Assembly: GCA_958450365.1 (NCBI GenBank)
Contig: CAUEEP010000222.1
Span: forward strand, 310,001-374,000
Length of the DNA: 64,000 nucleotides
DNA from: Mesorhabditis belari
Lineage: Eukaryota > Nematoda > Chromadorea > Rhabditida > Rhabditidae
Reading direction: 5' to 3'
Positions 11,990-24,900 of the stretch are shown here, in pieces (position 1 is the first letter of the stretch; each line of letters begins with the position of its first letter). Below the pieces are notes generated by a model that did not search any database, was not told the origin of the DNA, and saw nothing but the letters and a program-made list of their open reading frames with translations. Made by a program: the position numbers and the translations under genes.

Positions 11990-12240
11990 AAGAGTTCCAG
12001 CTCCAGAGCTCTAGTAGCTCTAGTAGCTCCAGCTCCAGAGCTCCAGAGCTCTAGTAGCTCCAGCTCTAGAGCCCCAGAGCTCTAGTAGCTCCAGCTCCAG
12101 AGATTCAGAGATCCAGAGCTCCAGCTCCAGAGCTCCAGAGCTCCAGAGCTCTAGTAGCTCCTGCTCCAGAGCTCCAGAGCTCCAGAGCTCTAGTAGCTCC
12201 AACTCCAGAGCTCTATTAGCTCCAGCTCCAGAGTTAAGTT
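11990..12240. repeat. AGCTCCAGAGCTCTAGT minisatellite
   Basis: Irregular tandem array of AGCTCCAGAGCTC and TCTAGTAGCTCC words, self-complementary around AGAGCTCT. The open frame reading through it is low-complexity and not a gene. Confidence 0.9.
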
Positions 12241-12299
12241 ACTTAGTTAAATCCTATACAGTACTGCACAATGAAATATCATATTTTATTTGAAAAACG

Positions 12300-13350
12300 A
12301 TCGTCACTTTACAGTTACATGGTCAAGCTGGAAGGCACACAACATTTTTAGATAGATTAGAAGACATTTAGTGGTCAAATGAGATTTGCATAAGAATGGA
12401 TTGAGAATGGCTGCTTTTCTTTCATCATTTTGAAGATATTCAGTTATTTCACTGAAAAATGGTCAAGCTGGAAGGCACACAACATTTTTGGATAGATAAA
12501 GATATTCAGTGGTCAAATGAGATCCGCATGATATCCGTGGATTGAGAATGGCCGCTTTTCTCCTATCAATTTTAAGATATTCAGTCATTTCACTGAAATT
12601 TGTTCGATCTGGAACGCACACGAACAGATTTCAGCGAATTAATTGAATATCTTAAGATTGATGAGGGAAAAGCAACCATTCTCAATTCACGGATATCATT
12701 TGACCATTGAATGAATATCCCGTCGGTCTTTTCACTCCAGCAGCTACAGTGACCTCCAGCTTGGCCGTTTATCAGCAATTAATTGAATATCTTTAAGATC
12801 TGTAAGAGAAAAACAGCCATTCTCAATCCACGGATATCATGCGGACCTCATTTGACCACTGAATATCTTTTTATCTATTCAAAAATGTTGTGTGCCTTCC
12901 AGCTTGACCATTACGCACACAACGCACACAAAATTTTTTGGTTAGATAAAGATATTCAGTGATCAATGATATCCATGGATTGAGAATGGCTGCTTTTCTC
13001 TTACAGATCTTAAAGATATTCAATTAATTGCTGATAAATGGTCAAGCTGGAGGTCACTGTAGCTGCTGGAGTGAAAAGACCGACGGGATATTCATCCAAT
13101 GGTCAAATGATACCTGTGGATTGAGAATGGCTGCTTTTCTCCTACAGATCTTAAAGATATTCAATTAATTGCTGAGAAATGGTCAAGCTGGAGGTCACTA
13201 TAGCTGCTGGAGTGGAAAGAGAAACGGGATATTCATCCAATGGTCAAATGATACCCGTGGATTGAGAATGGCTGCTTTTCTCCTACAGATCTTAAAGATA
13301 TTCAATTAATTGCTGAGAAATGGCCAAGCTGGAGGTCACTGTAGCTGCGA
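12300..13350. repeat. repeat family G, mixed-orientation array
   Basis: Units carry AAGATATTCAATTAATTGCT, GGATTGAGAATGGCTGCTTT and a CTGGAAGGCAC, CTGGAACGCAC or CTGGAGGTCAC word. Gaps between the first three words (12328, 12468, 12609) are 140 and 141 bp. Orientation changes near 12620-12900. Related blocks lie at 10530-10980 and 32080-32870. Confidence 0.85.
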
Positions 13351-15010
13351 AAGTGACGATCGTTTTTTTTTGCTCAAAGATGATATTTCATTGGACAATG
13401 TATCGAAATCGAAAGAATCGAATAGAATAGAAAAAGAATAGAATTGAATTGAATCAAGAGAAGCTATAGAGCTCTATAGAGCTATAAGGACAGCCTCAAA
13501 GCCGAAAAGAAAATCCTTATCGATATTGAGCAAGAGCTTGAATTTTTGTCATCTCTCGAACCAATGTTGACTTCAACGACGACAAGAACTGAAATATAAG
13601 TGCTGAATATCGAAAAGAAAACCGCTGTGAGCAACAGATCGATGAAAAATCAAAACCAAACACCCCTTTGATGGGGATTTTCGTCGCTTTTTTCTGCTTC
13701 GAACCATTTTAAATCTGTTCTCATCGTTTTAGGCCCTATACCATTGCTTAGAGATCATAGTTTCGATTATTTTGGCCAATCTGGAAGTCACACAAGCTTT
13801 CGGCAAAGAGAAATTAGCATGAAGGTTTAGAATTCTGTTTTCAGATTCGTTCGATGGAGTTCTCATCCTTTTAAGTGCAATGGGTCTGCTTGGAGGGGAT
13901 CGTTTTGATTATTTTGGTCAATCTGGAAGTCACACAAGCGTTTAACGAAGAGAAATTACTATAAAGTCTCAGAATTCTCTTAGCCAGCCCTAAGCCAGCC
14001 CTAAGCCAGCCAGCCCTCGGTCTCTCAGTGCTCTCCGGGAAACGCGCGCTCTCTGGCGCACTGCCGACAGCTTTACTGCTTTTCAAATGGGCAAATTTAC
14101 AGGATTTTAATCCTTTCTAAGACTCACTGTTGGATTTGCTCTTTTCAAATGATCCTCAAGCACCTCAGCACACTTCTGAAAACGAGATATGTCTAATAAA
14201 GCTGAATCTCGAAAAAAAAACATAGCTGTGATGTCCAGATCGATAAAAAATCAAATCTAGATACCTCGAAATCAGGCCTTTCCTCAGGCTTGTGCCGCCA
14301 GCATTCCAAAATGAACATCCATCTGGAAAAATGGGATACTTTTTTGAGAAAAGAGTCCAAAAATTTGGATAATTAGCCTTATCTGGAGCGCACGCTAGCC
14401 TAAGAGCTCAATTGTGAGTCGAAATCTTGCACCAGGTCCACATACTGTAGCTGGACTAGTCTCTTGTCCAAATTATAGCTAAGAGCTGAGGATAGAAGAA
14501 TGGGATAGAAGCCTGAGCTCCAAAACCTTTCCCAAGCTAGACTAGGATAGGCAAGAAGGCTTCCCTGCCCTGTTCTGACCTTGAACCAGGTCCACATACT
14601 GTAGCTGGACTAGTCTCTTGTCCAAATTATAGCTAAGAGCTTAAAAATTTGGATAATTAGGCTTATCTGGAGCGCACGCTAGCCCAAGAGCTCAATTGTG
14701 AGTCGAAATCTTGCATTCTGTAGCTCTCGATCCGACTCTACCGTAGCTGGAGCGTTAAAAGGCGTTAAAGTGATTGATACTTCTTAAAGTCCTGATTTTC
14801 CACAATCCTGGATGTCATCATAGAGTTTGCGACTGTTAAACAAAACCCATTCACCCAATTTATCAATTCCCCCCCATGGTTCGGTGTTTGATGCAACTTT
14901 TTGTTCTTATTTGCTTTCGGAAGTAAAATTATCTGAATAATTGGTAATTATGAACGTCACACTTGATTTGGAAATGATTGAAATCGAAAAAACATTGAAA
15001 AAACAATGCT
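13350..15010. other. spacer without recognised gene
   Basis: AT-rich and partly duplicated noncoding sequence. A segment with CAGGTCCACATACTGTAGC occurs twice (about 14430 and 14585). CTGGAAGTCAC words lie near 13780 and 13925. The missing 3' exons of the kinase gene were sought here without success. Confidence 0.5.
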
Positions 15011-15011
15011 T

Positions 15012-15084
15012 TGTCCCCGGGCGGACTCGAACCAGGACCCTCAGACTTGGAGTCTAGCGTGCTAACCACTCGGCCACTTGGACA
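15012..15084 (-). pseudogene. tRNA-like A/B-box element 6
   Basis: Minus-strand A box TGGCCGAGTGGTTAG (15063-15077) and B box GGTTCGAGTCC (15022-15032). The flanks CTTCTGACATCCAGATCC and AACGTCACACTTG match those of element 7, so the whole unit was duplicated, not only the tRNA part. Confidence 0.55.
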
Positions 15085-15480
15085 CTTAAGTATTTCGCTA
15101 ATCTATTCAAATTTTTGTCTCTTCTGACATCCAGATCCTACAATTCTCTTGATAATTTTGCTTATCTAGCAATAGATTTTTGTAAAAAGCTCCAGTCCTG
15201 AACTCTAGCTATCAAAAATTGCATTTCGAAAAGATTTAAACTGAAACTTCTAGCATTTTGCAGTTAATTGCATTATGGCGGCTTGTAAAGTGGGAATTGG
15301 TTATGCTCTTGCTATGGACCAGCCTCGGACCAGCTTCGGACCTGGCTCTGAATTAGCCGGGCCCATCAAAAGTTCCTGGACCAGATCCTGAGCAAGATCA
15401 GGGTAAGGCTAGTAATTAAATGCTAATTCTGGATGTCACACTTGGTTTTGGAGTGATTAAAATCGAAAAAAGGTGGCTTT

Positions 15481-15552
15481 TGCCCCGAGCGGACTCGAAC
15501 CAGGACCCTCAGACTGGAAGCCTGGCGCGCTAACCACTCGGCCACCCGGACA
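15481..15552 (-). pseudogene. tRNA-like A/B-box element 7
   Basis: Close copy of element 6 with the same flanks: CTGGATGTCACAC at 15429 and TGACATCCAG at about 15593. A box 15530-15544, B box 15490-15500. Confidence 0.55.
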
Positions 15553-15721
15553 CTTAAGTATTTCGCTAATCTATTCAAATTTTTGGCTCTTCTGACATCC
15601 AGATCCTACAACTATCTGGATAATTTTGCTTCTCTGGGCATAGATTTTTGTAAAAAGCTCCAGTCCTGAACTCTAGCCATCAAAAATTGCGTTTTTTGCT
15701 TTTTTTGCTTTCAAAACCCAC

Positions 15722-18700
15722 AATTCCTTGTGGCATCGCATCGGCCTTGTATTCCGTTGTCCTCTTTGTATATTCATGGCCACTTCATCGTCACTCAAGC
15801 TGGATACGGTAGGCCGCCGATCGAGAACATTTCGTACAAAACGATACCGTAAGACCAGACGTCAGACTGTAAGGATTACTGTAATGAATGTCTGGACTTC
15901 ACCGACCGCTCTCGAGAAGTAGGCGTCATTGATCGCCTCGCGACTCATCCAACGAATCGGTCGCGGCACCTCGACGCTCTTTTTCACTCTGGAAATGAAA
16001 TTCACAAGATGAGGTCTTTTTTTTAGCTTTATTGGGTTGTGTGACTTCCAGGATTAAAGATTCAGTCAAAAAATTCAGATGTTTTCGGTTTAGAAACGAC
16101 TAAAACCTCTTGAACTCCATCATTCAAAAAGAAATTCTTCTAGTGCGCCAGAAAGGGTGTGTTTAGGCTTTATTGGGTTGTGTGACATCCAGGATGAACA
16201 AAAAGCACAAAGAACTTGGTTGGATTCAGCTAAAACCCTGACTTTTCCATAGCTCTAGATTCTGGTTTGATCTGAAATCTCTTAGTCTCAACCTAATCCT
16301 AAACAAAGATCAAAAATCGAAAGTGTGACATCCAGCTCGGGGATTTCCATTCTTAAAAACCATACCTGTAATAATCTTTATCATTTTTCCTCGCCAATCC
16401 AAAATCGGAGACTCTAGCGAGGTGATCGCCAGTGATCATCACATTTCGAGCGGCTAGATCTCGATGGAGACACTGGGAATGATTGAATGAATGAAAAAAG
16501 AGCTTAAAAACAGACCGGTATATTGCTTAAAAACTCCATTCCTTTAGCCACTTGATATCCAAAAGATAACAATTTTGTTGTTGAAATGGCGTTTGGGCGA
16601 TTTGTCGGCATTTCGATTGGGTTCCCCTTTTCAGCCTAAACTCTTAAGAATCAAATTAGCTACAGTAACCCTAAAGCAAAGCTACAGTACCCTATTACAG
16701 TAATCCAATTTTTTCCCCCAAAAAATTTTTTGGCAAAAATCATATTTTTCTCTATTAGCAAGTACGAGTTTTTGAAAAGACGTCTTACGGTAGTTTTATT
16801 GGCTTTAAATATTCCTGTGAGTTCCATAAACTACGATAAGACTATAGAGAATTGAATTGGATAAGGTTTTTCGTGAAAAAATCGCCCAGTCCTGTAACTC
16901 GAGTTATGCACTTTGTGCTCCCGCGTAAACGTGCGTTCTCTAGTGCACTGAGTATTAAGTTGTATACCAGGAAGCACAATATTACCCAGAATAAACGATT
17001 TGGAAAACGTTTTCCCGGAAAAATTCGCCCAGTCCTGTACTTTTTGATGTACTTTGTGCTTTCACATAAACGCTTGCTCCTGGTGCACCACCTTGAAGCT
17101 TAAACATCAATGTGACTTCCAGAAAAGACAGTAGTGACTTTGAGAATTAAATTACATAACGTTTTCCGGGAAAAATTCGCCCAGTCCTGTACTTTTTGAT
17201 GTACTTTGTGCTTTCACATAAACGCGCGCTTCTAGCACACCTGTTTGAAGTCTAAATATCAATGTGTCCTCCAGAAAGCACAATAGTAACTTGAAAAATT
17301 GAATTGGATAAGGCTTTCCCAGAGAAATTCGCCCAGTCCTGTCATTTTTGGTGTACTTTGTGCTTTCAAATAAACGCGCGCTTCTGGTGTACCATTTTAA
17401 AGCTTAAGCATCAGTGTGCCCTCCAGAAAGCACAATAGTAACTTGGAGAATTGAATTTGTTCAGGTTTTCCGTGAAAAATTCACCCAGTCCTGTTTCGCG
17501 GTTGGGTACTTTGTGCTTCCACTTAAACGCACGCCATCTGGTGCATTGGGTTTGTCATTTTCAGAGAAATAACTCCTTTTTACACCACATATGTCAAAAA
17601 GATGCCAAATTCAGTGCACTAGACGCTTGACGCTACCAGAGCGCAAAGTACATCACTGTACTCTGTACGAGTTCAAGTTGGTGGCTTTTAAACCATTCTG
17701 GGGGTACCAACTGAAATTTTAAACAATAATTTGCCTATTCTGGAACGCACAAAGCAGATTGTGTAAATAAAAACTGAACTGGAAACGAACTGAACCTTTT
17801 CAGGCATGGAAATGGACGATATGGACTGACCTGAAAATTTGGACTTGTCTAGAGTCAGCCCTGGCCTACAGTATCCTTTCGATCACTCAGTACTTAGCTT
17901 ACAGTAGTACTGTGGGCTTTGATTCAATACTTTTACAGTACTCCTTACAGTACTCACCGCGTAGAAGTGATCCGGATCATTTGCCACGTAGGATTCTGCG
18001 TCGGTTGGTGGGGGTTCCTGAAAGGTTTCGATAAATGGAATGGCTAATTTGGATATCACAGTAGATTTTCAAAAAGATAAAATTGCGATTTAGGCATTTT
18101 TAGCATTTGGGTAACTGAACCGGTGAGGGGCTGACTGAAATTTGTGCATATTCTGGAGGAAAGCCATTGTTTCAAACGAGGAATGGCTAAGTTGGATGTC
18201 ACGGTAGATTTTCAAAAGATAAAATTGCGATTTAGGCATTTTTAGCACTTGGGTAACGGCACCGGTCAGTAGCTGACTGAAATTTGTGCCTATTCTGGAG
18301 CAAAGTGCCTTTCCCAAAAAAGGAATGGCCAATCTGGATGTCACAATAGGTTTTCAAAAAGAGAAAATCACGATTTAAGCATTTTGGCCTATTGAGTAAT
18401 TGAACCGGTCAGTGGCTGACTGAAATTTGTGCATATTCTGAAGGAAAGTGATTGTTTAAAGCAAGGAATGGCTAAGCTGGATGTCACATCAGGTTTTCAA
18501 AAAGATAAAATTGCGATTTAGGCGATTTAAGCATTTTGACCTTATTGGGTAATTGAACCGGAGCAGCGGTTGCGGCGATGTGGCAGACTGGCAACTTACC
18601 GTTGTGACAAGTTCATCATAGAAAGGTTCTCCGTGTTTATGCAATAGATCCAATAGATTGAACTCGCATTTCTCGAGCACCATGTACATGCCTCTAAAAT

Positions 18701-21700
18701 AATGATAGCTAGCACTTTACTAGCTACAGCACTTTACTAGACGTTACTAGACGTAAAGTACTGTAGCTAGTACGTAGCTAGACGTAGCTAGACTGTAGCT
18801 AGACGTAAAGCACAATACTAATCGATTTCTGATTTCTTTTCTCATCAACCTTCCACCCCGGGTCACGGCGCCAATCAATGTCAAAACGTTCGGATTCAAC
18901 GGGATATTCGTCATCACTTTCACCTCCGCGTACAGCATATCGACTTGATCTTCGTCATAGGGATCGAGGGGCATCTCAATTTCAATTTCAGTGTGCTACG
19001 GTTGTTCGAATTTTTGCTAGATCGTTAGACTCCTTTAATTGAACCCCATCTAATAGCTTTCCTCTAATAGAGTCCCCTCTAATAAAGTCCTTATTGACTC
19101 ACCGACGCAAATTTACAAATCACGTTTATGCAATGTAAATAATGTTTATCAATTAGATCTTTTTTTTTGTCGAATCTAATTTTTTGCAATTATTAATTTT
19201 ATAATTTTCAGGTACGATGTTTTGAAATGTGTTGTTGCGGACGAGTTGTTGTGGATGAGCTGTTGCGGACGAGTTGTTGTTGTGGTTGTTGACGAATTAA
19301 AGCTGTTTCGAATGCGACGAGAAAATGAGCTCGACGGAAGAAAGTCGGGAGCATTTTAACGTCGACACGGAAGAAGGAGAAGATGAAAACGAAACTATGG
19401 ACGTTGAGGAATGACCAAGCTGGATGTCACACTAGGTTCTCAAAATCATAGAATTATCATTTACGCAACTTGGGCACTTTGGTAAGGAGCCGGGCGGTAG
19501 CTGGGTATTCCCTGATAAACTTTATACGATAATCCGATTGTTTAAAGTCAAAAATGGACGATCTGGATGTCACCCTATTGTTTCTGAATCATAGAATCAT
19601 AATTTACGCAATTTAGACACTTTGGTAAGGAGCCGGGCGGTAGCTGGGTATTCCCTGATAAACTTTATACGATAATCCGATTGTTTAAAGCCAAAAATGG
19701 ACAATCTGGATGTCACTCTAGTGTTTCAAAATTATAGAATCATTATTTGCGCAACTTGGGCACTTGGGTAACTAAACCGGCAATAGCTGGGTATTCCCTG
19801 ATAAACTTTGTACGACAATCCCGTCCTTTAAAGGTCAAAGTGGACGATCTGGATGTCAGTGTTGTCAATGGTTTCAGCTAATGTTTTGGATAATCGTTTT
19901 ACTAGAGAAAGAACTGTGCCAGCTTTACTTACTTTTACCGCCACTGGGATCTTGGACTCTTGACTGAAACTGTCCTCGAAAGCTAATCTCTTTGCTCGGT
20001 GCAACCAGCCAATGCAAACTTTCCCGAAATGGCCCTTGCCAAGCTGAAAATCAGTGATCATTCATCTGCTACTCAATAAAGCTTACAATTGTGCCGAGCT
20101 GCAAATTGACCATGTCCAACTCGAATTTCGGATCATACGTGATTTCGTCGATTCGCTGATCCAATGGTTTCCGATTCGCCGCCTCTTGTGGATCGAAATT
20201 CCCGAGTTCGATCACGTCCACCACCGATGGTCTTTCGAGTCAGAAATCGATCTATAAATATAGATCTATAGATAGGCTACCAGGCTAGACGTTACTAGGT
20301 TACTCTACCCTGGAAAGGCTAAAGTACGGCGATCATTAGCTAAAAGGGAGAGACTAAATCGAAACCAACAACAAACGATCATAATTGGGTAATTAAACCG
20401 GTTGTCTAAAGCTAAAAGTAGACAATCTGGATGTCACACTAGGTTCTCAAGGCATAAAATCGAAATTCAGACAATTTTAGGTAAGGGATAGGTACTGGAA
20501 TCGGAACCGGCAACAAAGATTATAATTCGATGATTAAACCAATTGTTTAAAGCGAAAAATGGCTGATTTGGATGTCACAGTAGGTTTTGAAAAAGATAAA
20601 ACTGTGATTTAGGCATTTTTAGCACTTGGGTAACTGAGCCGGCCAATGGCTGACCGAAATCTGTGAATATTCTGGAACAAAGTGATTCTTTTAAAGCACG
20701 GAATGGCCAATCTGGAGGTCACAGTAGGTTCTCAAAAAGAGAAAATCACGATTTAAGCATTTTGACCTTATTGGGTAATTGAACCGGTCAGTGGCTGACC
20801 GAAATTGGTGCAAATTCTGGAGGAAAGTGATTGTTTAAAGCGAAAAATGGCCGATCTGGATGTCACACTGGGTTCTCGAAATCAGAAAACCGAGATTTAA
20901 ACACTATTGAGTAAGTGAACCTACCGTACCCCTTAATCTATTGTAAGCCAGGTCAAACCCTTCCTCACCTCGATCCCCCGCTATCCACCGTACTCCTGTC
21001 GTGTTGATTTGACTGTGATCGGGCGCTTGAAATTGGTAACGGAGAATATGTTGAAGATTTCGTCTTTTCCGATTCCTCTTTTCTAAATTGACAAAAATTC
21101 GGATTACAGTCTGCTGATTTACCCTTGCTGTATCGTTTGCAGCTTCATTCTTAGCCGTTTCCCGCAGAATATCACCACCGCGATGATCGACAATGGGACG
21201 AGAAAGAGGGAAACGATTCCAGCGATGATTAACTGAAAAGGAAAGACTGGAATTGGAATCAACAAGAAATAGCCATAATTGGGTAATTAAACCAGTTGTT
21301 TAAAGTCCAAAAAATGGCCAATCTGGATGTCACAACAAGGTTTTCTAAATCATAGAATCAGCAAAATCAACTTGGGAACTTTGGTAAGGAGCCGGATGGT
21401 AGCTGGGTATTTTTTGAAATAATTTGTACGATAATCCGATTGTTTAAAGTCAAAAATGGACGATCTGGATGTCACCCTATTGTTTCTGAATCATAGAATC
21501 ATAATTTACGCAATTTAGACACTTTGGTAAGGAACCGGATGGTAGCTGGGTATTTCCTAATAAACTTTGTACGATAATCCGGTTGTTTAAAGGTCCAAAT
21601 GGCCAAGCTGGATGTCACCCTATTGTTTCGAAATCATAGAATCATCATTTACGCAACTTGGGCACTTTGGTAAGGAACCGGATGGTAGCTGAGTATTCCC

Positions 21701-22124
21701 TGGCAAACCTTGTACGATAATCCGATAGTTTAAAGTCAAAAATGGACGATCTGGATGTCACACTAAGTTTTCATAATGAGAAAATCGAAATCTAGGCGAT
21801 TTTAGGCCTGGGTGACGCACCTACTGTACCTCTACCGTAACCCTCCATCTGCTTCACTTACCGTAATCCAAAAGGGATCCTTGTGCTCGGGTGTCTCCGT
21901 CGTTTCCACATCGTTCTCCTTGTATTTCTGAAAATCCTTTCTCTCCTGTATGATCGACTCCCGGAGTGGATTGTAGAGTTTATTTTGCATCAAATCACTG
22001 TAATCGAGCTGTGATTTATCTGGTGAAGAATACCTTACTCCAATTCGTCGGAAATCTCCCCATCCGTTGCTTTTGTGGCAAATATCAGAAAGAAAAGAAT
22101 AAATATCGTAGAAAAATTGCCCAT
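15722..22124 (-). CDS. KIN-15/KIN-16-like receptor tyrosine kinase, frame broken near the 3' end
   Basis: Exons in transcript order: 22124-22039, 21997-21862, 21232-21123, 21082-20969, 20231-20087, 20043-19933, 18974-18850, 18693-18600, 18017-17958, 16635-16516, 16472-16366, 15988-15907 and 15866-15722. The start is a signal peptide ([16 protein letters not shown]), then an ectodomain of about 55 residues, one membrane helix ([20 protein letters not shown]), a juxtamembrane segment and a kinase domain. Visible kinase marks are [13 protein letters not shown], the helix-C Glu (LYAEVKVM), [14 protein letters not shown] and SDVWSYGI. The very short ectodomain is typical of the worm KIN-15/KIN-16 receptors. 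After GGLPYP near 15803 one base appears to be missing, probably from a GG pair: the frame hits TGA, while the next frame continues [15 protein letters not shown]. Subdomains X-XI were not found downstream. It is either a recent pseudogene or an assembly error plus unseen 3' exons. Introns are filled with repeat families B and F. Confidence 0.85.
16025..16340 (-). repeat. dispersed motif units
   Basis: Three GTGACTTCCAG/GTGACATCCAG words start at 16041, 16192 and 16325 (gaps of 151 and 133), the first two within a repeated TTTATTGGGTTGTGTGAC segment. Confidence 0.6.
16850..17560 (-). repeat. repeat family B, tandem block
   Basis: Units of about 151-153 bp carry ACTTTGTGCTTTCACATAAA, TTCGCCCAGTCCTGT and GTGACTTCCAGAAAG, GTGTCCTCCAG or GTGCCCTCCAG words starting at 17112, 17263 and 17416. 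They lie in an intron of the kinase gene. Confidence 0.85.
18045..18560 (-). repeat. repeat family F, block 1
   Basis: Words at 18049, 18192, 18334 and 18477 (gaps of 143, 142 and 143). Units include AAAATTGCGATTTAGGCATT, GGTAATTGAACCGG and GGAATGGCCAATCTGGATG. Confidence 0.9.
19325..19414 (+). CDS. short acidic ORF inside a kinase intron
   Basis: ATG to TGA, 29 residues, very acidic ([10 protein letters not shown] then [16 protein letters not shown]), on the strand opposite the kinase gene. An acceptor-like TTTTCAG lies at about 19205-19211. The sequence does not resemble the surrounding repeats and has coding-like codon use. It may be a remnant of a nested gene or retrocopy, or chance. No homologue is recognised. 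Confidence 0.25.
   Translation: MSSTEESREHFNVDTEEGEDENETMDVEE
19420..19870 (-). repeat. repeat family F, block 2
   Basis: Words at 19420, 19563, 19706 and 19849: three successive gaps of 143 bp. Units share GGTAGCTGGGTATTCCCTG and TACGATAATCCGATTGTTTA with blocks 4 and 6. Confidence 0.9.
20420..20890 (-). repeat. repeat family F, block 3
   Basis: Words at 20427, 20568, 20711 and 20856 (gaps of 141, 143 and 145). Confidence 0.88.
21315..21800 (-). repeat. repeat family F, block 4
   Basis: Words at 21323, 21465, 21608 and 21751 (gaps of 142, 143 and 143). Confidence 0.9.
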
Positions 22125-22184
22125 TTTGTTGTTGCCCTGAATAGTGTGCATATTCTGAAGGAAAGTGATTGTTTAAAGGAGGGA

Positions 22185-23110
22185 GTGGCCAAGCTGGATG
22201 TCACAACAGGTTTTGGAGAAGATACGATTCCGATCTAGGCCTTTTTGGCATTTGGGTAACTGAACCGGGTCAGGGGCTGACTGAAATCTGTGCGTATTCT
22301 GGAGAAAAATGATTGTTTCAAGTATTGAATGGCCAAACTGGATGTCACAGTAGGTTTTCAAAAAGATAAAATTGGGATTTTGGCATTTTGGGCCTATTGA
22401 TAATTGAACCGGTCAGTGGCTGACCGAAATCTGTGGATATTCTGGAGGAAAGTGCCTGTCTCAAGCACAGAATGGCCAATCTGGATGTCACAGTAGATTT
22501 TCAAAAAGAAAGAATTTCGATTTAGGCACTTTGGCCTATTGGGTAATTGAACCGGTCAGGGGCTGACTGAAATTTGTGCATATTCTGGAGGAAAGCAATT
22601 GTCTCAAGCACGGAATGGCCAAGTTGGAAGTCACAATAGGTTTCCAAAAAGATAAAATTTTGATTTAAGCATTTTGTCCTTATTGGGTAATTGAACCGGA
22701 AGAGCGCTGATTGAAATCTGTGCCTATTCTAGAGCAAAGAGGCTGTCTCAAGCACGGAATGGCCAATCTGGATGTCACAACAGGTTTTCAGAAAGAAAAA
22801 ATTTTGATTGAGGCGATTTAGGCGATTCCGGCATTTGGGTAACTGAACCGGTCAGTGGCTGACCGAAATCTCTGGATATACTGGAGGAAAGTGCCTGTCT
22901 CAAGCACGGAATGGCCAAGTTGGATGTCACAGTAGGTTTCCAAAAGGATAAAATTTTGATTTAAGCATTTTGTCCTTATTGGGTAATTGAACCGGAAGAG
23001 CGCTGATTGAAATCTGTGCCTATTCTAGAGCAAAGAGGCTGTCTCAAGCACGGAATGGCCAATCTGGATGTCACAACAGGTTTTCAAAAAGCTAAAATGG
23101 CGATTTAGGC
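22185..23110 (-). repeat. repeat family F, block 5
   Basis: Seven words at 22194, 22338, 22481, 22624, 22768, 22920 and 23064 (gaps of 144, 143, 143, 144, 152 and 144), just upstream of the kinase start codon. Units include GGTCAGTGGCTGACCGAAAT, a local inverted repeat. Confidence 0.9.
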
Positions 23111-23119
23111 ATTTTGGCA

Positions 23120-23730
23120 AAAAAAATTGGGTAAAGGTCAATTTCGCGGGCTGAAAATCGATGTGTTTTCTAATTGAGAGAACTATTTTAGGGAAAAACC
23201 GTCAAATCTTTTCTCTCTTTTCCCATTTCCTCTCAATTTTCCGCGAAAACGCGAAAACCCGGAGATTTTTGTGAAAAAAATCGACAAAATTGAAAAAATT
23301 TGGCGAAAAATCAAAAAAAAAATTACAGGGATTTTGAGGAAAATTATTTGAAAAACTTCAAAAAAACTCGAATTTTACGGGTTTTTTTGCATTTTAAACG
23401 TTAAAAAGATGATAAAAATGGCAAAAAATGGCAAAAAAAGAGACAAAAATACTTCAAATTTAAAAAGATTACATCAGAAAATCCATTTTTTTTTCTTTCA
23501 AATTTTTCAAATTTTTCAAATTGATGAGTCATTTTTTTTGAAAAAAACATTTTAATTACGGCTTTTAGCACCCGAAAAAAACCTCTAAAATGGGTAGGTG
23601 AGAAAAAAAGCGAAAAATTTTTGATAAGAAACTTTTTCTCAGTCGCTAAAAAACTGGGAAAACGAGTGACAGAAAAAAACAAAATTTCAAGCTTCATTTT
23701 AAAATTCTCGGCAAGATTTATGGGGGATTT
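23120..23730. other. AT-rich spacer
   Basis: Homopolymer-rich sequence (many AAAAAA and TTTTTC runs) with no repeat unit, motif word or gene seen. The open frame across it is low-complexity. Confidence 0.6.
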
Positions 23731-23734
23731 TTGA

Positions 23735-24900
23735 GCTGGATGTTACAAGCTGGATGTCACACTAGATTTTCATAATAAGAAAGTCGAGATTCAAGCAATT
23801 TTAGGTGTGGGGATAGGTACTGGATCGGAACCTACCAGGAACGATCGGAATTGGGTAATTAAACCAATTGTTTAAAGCGAAAAATGGACGATCTGGATGT
23901 CACACTGGGTTCTCGAAATCATAGAATCATCATTTACGCAACTTGGGCACTTTGGTAAGGAGCCGGATGCGAGCTGGGTATTCCCTGGTAAACTTTATAC
24001 GATAATCCGATTGTTTAAAGTCAAAAATGGGCGATCTGGATGTCACCCCATTGTTTCATAATAAGAAAATCGAGATTCCAGCAATTCTAGGTAAGGGGTA
24101 GGTACTGGATCGGAACCAACAAGAAACAATCATAATTGGGTAATTAAACCGATTGTTTAAAGCGAAAAATGGACGATCTGGATGTCACACTGGGTTCTCG
24201 AAATCATAGAATCATCATTTACGCAACTTGGGCACTTTGGTAAGGAGCCGGATGCGAGCTGGGTATTCCCTGGTAAACTTTATACGATAATCCGATTGTT
24301 TAAAGTCAAAAATGGCCAAGCTGGATGTCACACTAGTGTCTCAAAATCATAGAATCAGCATTTACACAATTTTGACAAATTTTAACTAAACCGACGGTAG
24401 CTGGGTATTCCCTGATAAACTTTGTCCAATAATCCGATTGTTTAAAGTCAAAAATGGGCGATCTGGATGTCACCCCATTGTTTCATAATAAGAAAATCGA
24501 GATTCCAGCAATTCTAGGTAAGGGGTAGGTACTGGATCGGAACCAACAAGAAACAATCATAATTGGGTAATTAAACCGATTGTTTAAAGCCAAAAATGGA
24601 CGATCTGGATGTCACACTAGGTTTTCATAATAAGAAAATCGAGATTCCAGCAATTTTAGATCATATTGGGTATCACTAACCATTGAGCTATTCAGAAATG
24701 TTGATAAATATCATTAAATATTCTTATCTGAAGCTTTCTACAAGTTCTGTGACTGCCAGCTGGCACAAATAACAGCTTGAAACCTTGAACTAACGCTATT
24801 TTAGCTAGATTTTTGAGCGAAACGTTGATCCTCTTGAATTTGCCCAAATAGCTAAAGCATTTAGCTCTAGTTAACGATTGTTCCTGCTTTCTGGAGGTCA
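23735..24900 (-). repeat. repeat family F, block 6
   Basis: Words at 23750, 23893, 24036, 24178, 24321, 24463, 24605 and 24891. Gaps are 142-143 bp except the last, 286, which is split by a degenerate GTGACTGCCAG at 24749. Confidence 0.9.

Noticed and set aside
12020..12202. 60-codon Leu/Glu/Ser-rich frame
   Set aside because: Direct translation of the AGCTCCAGAGCTC minisatellite.
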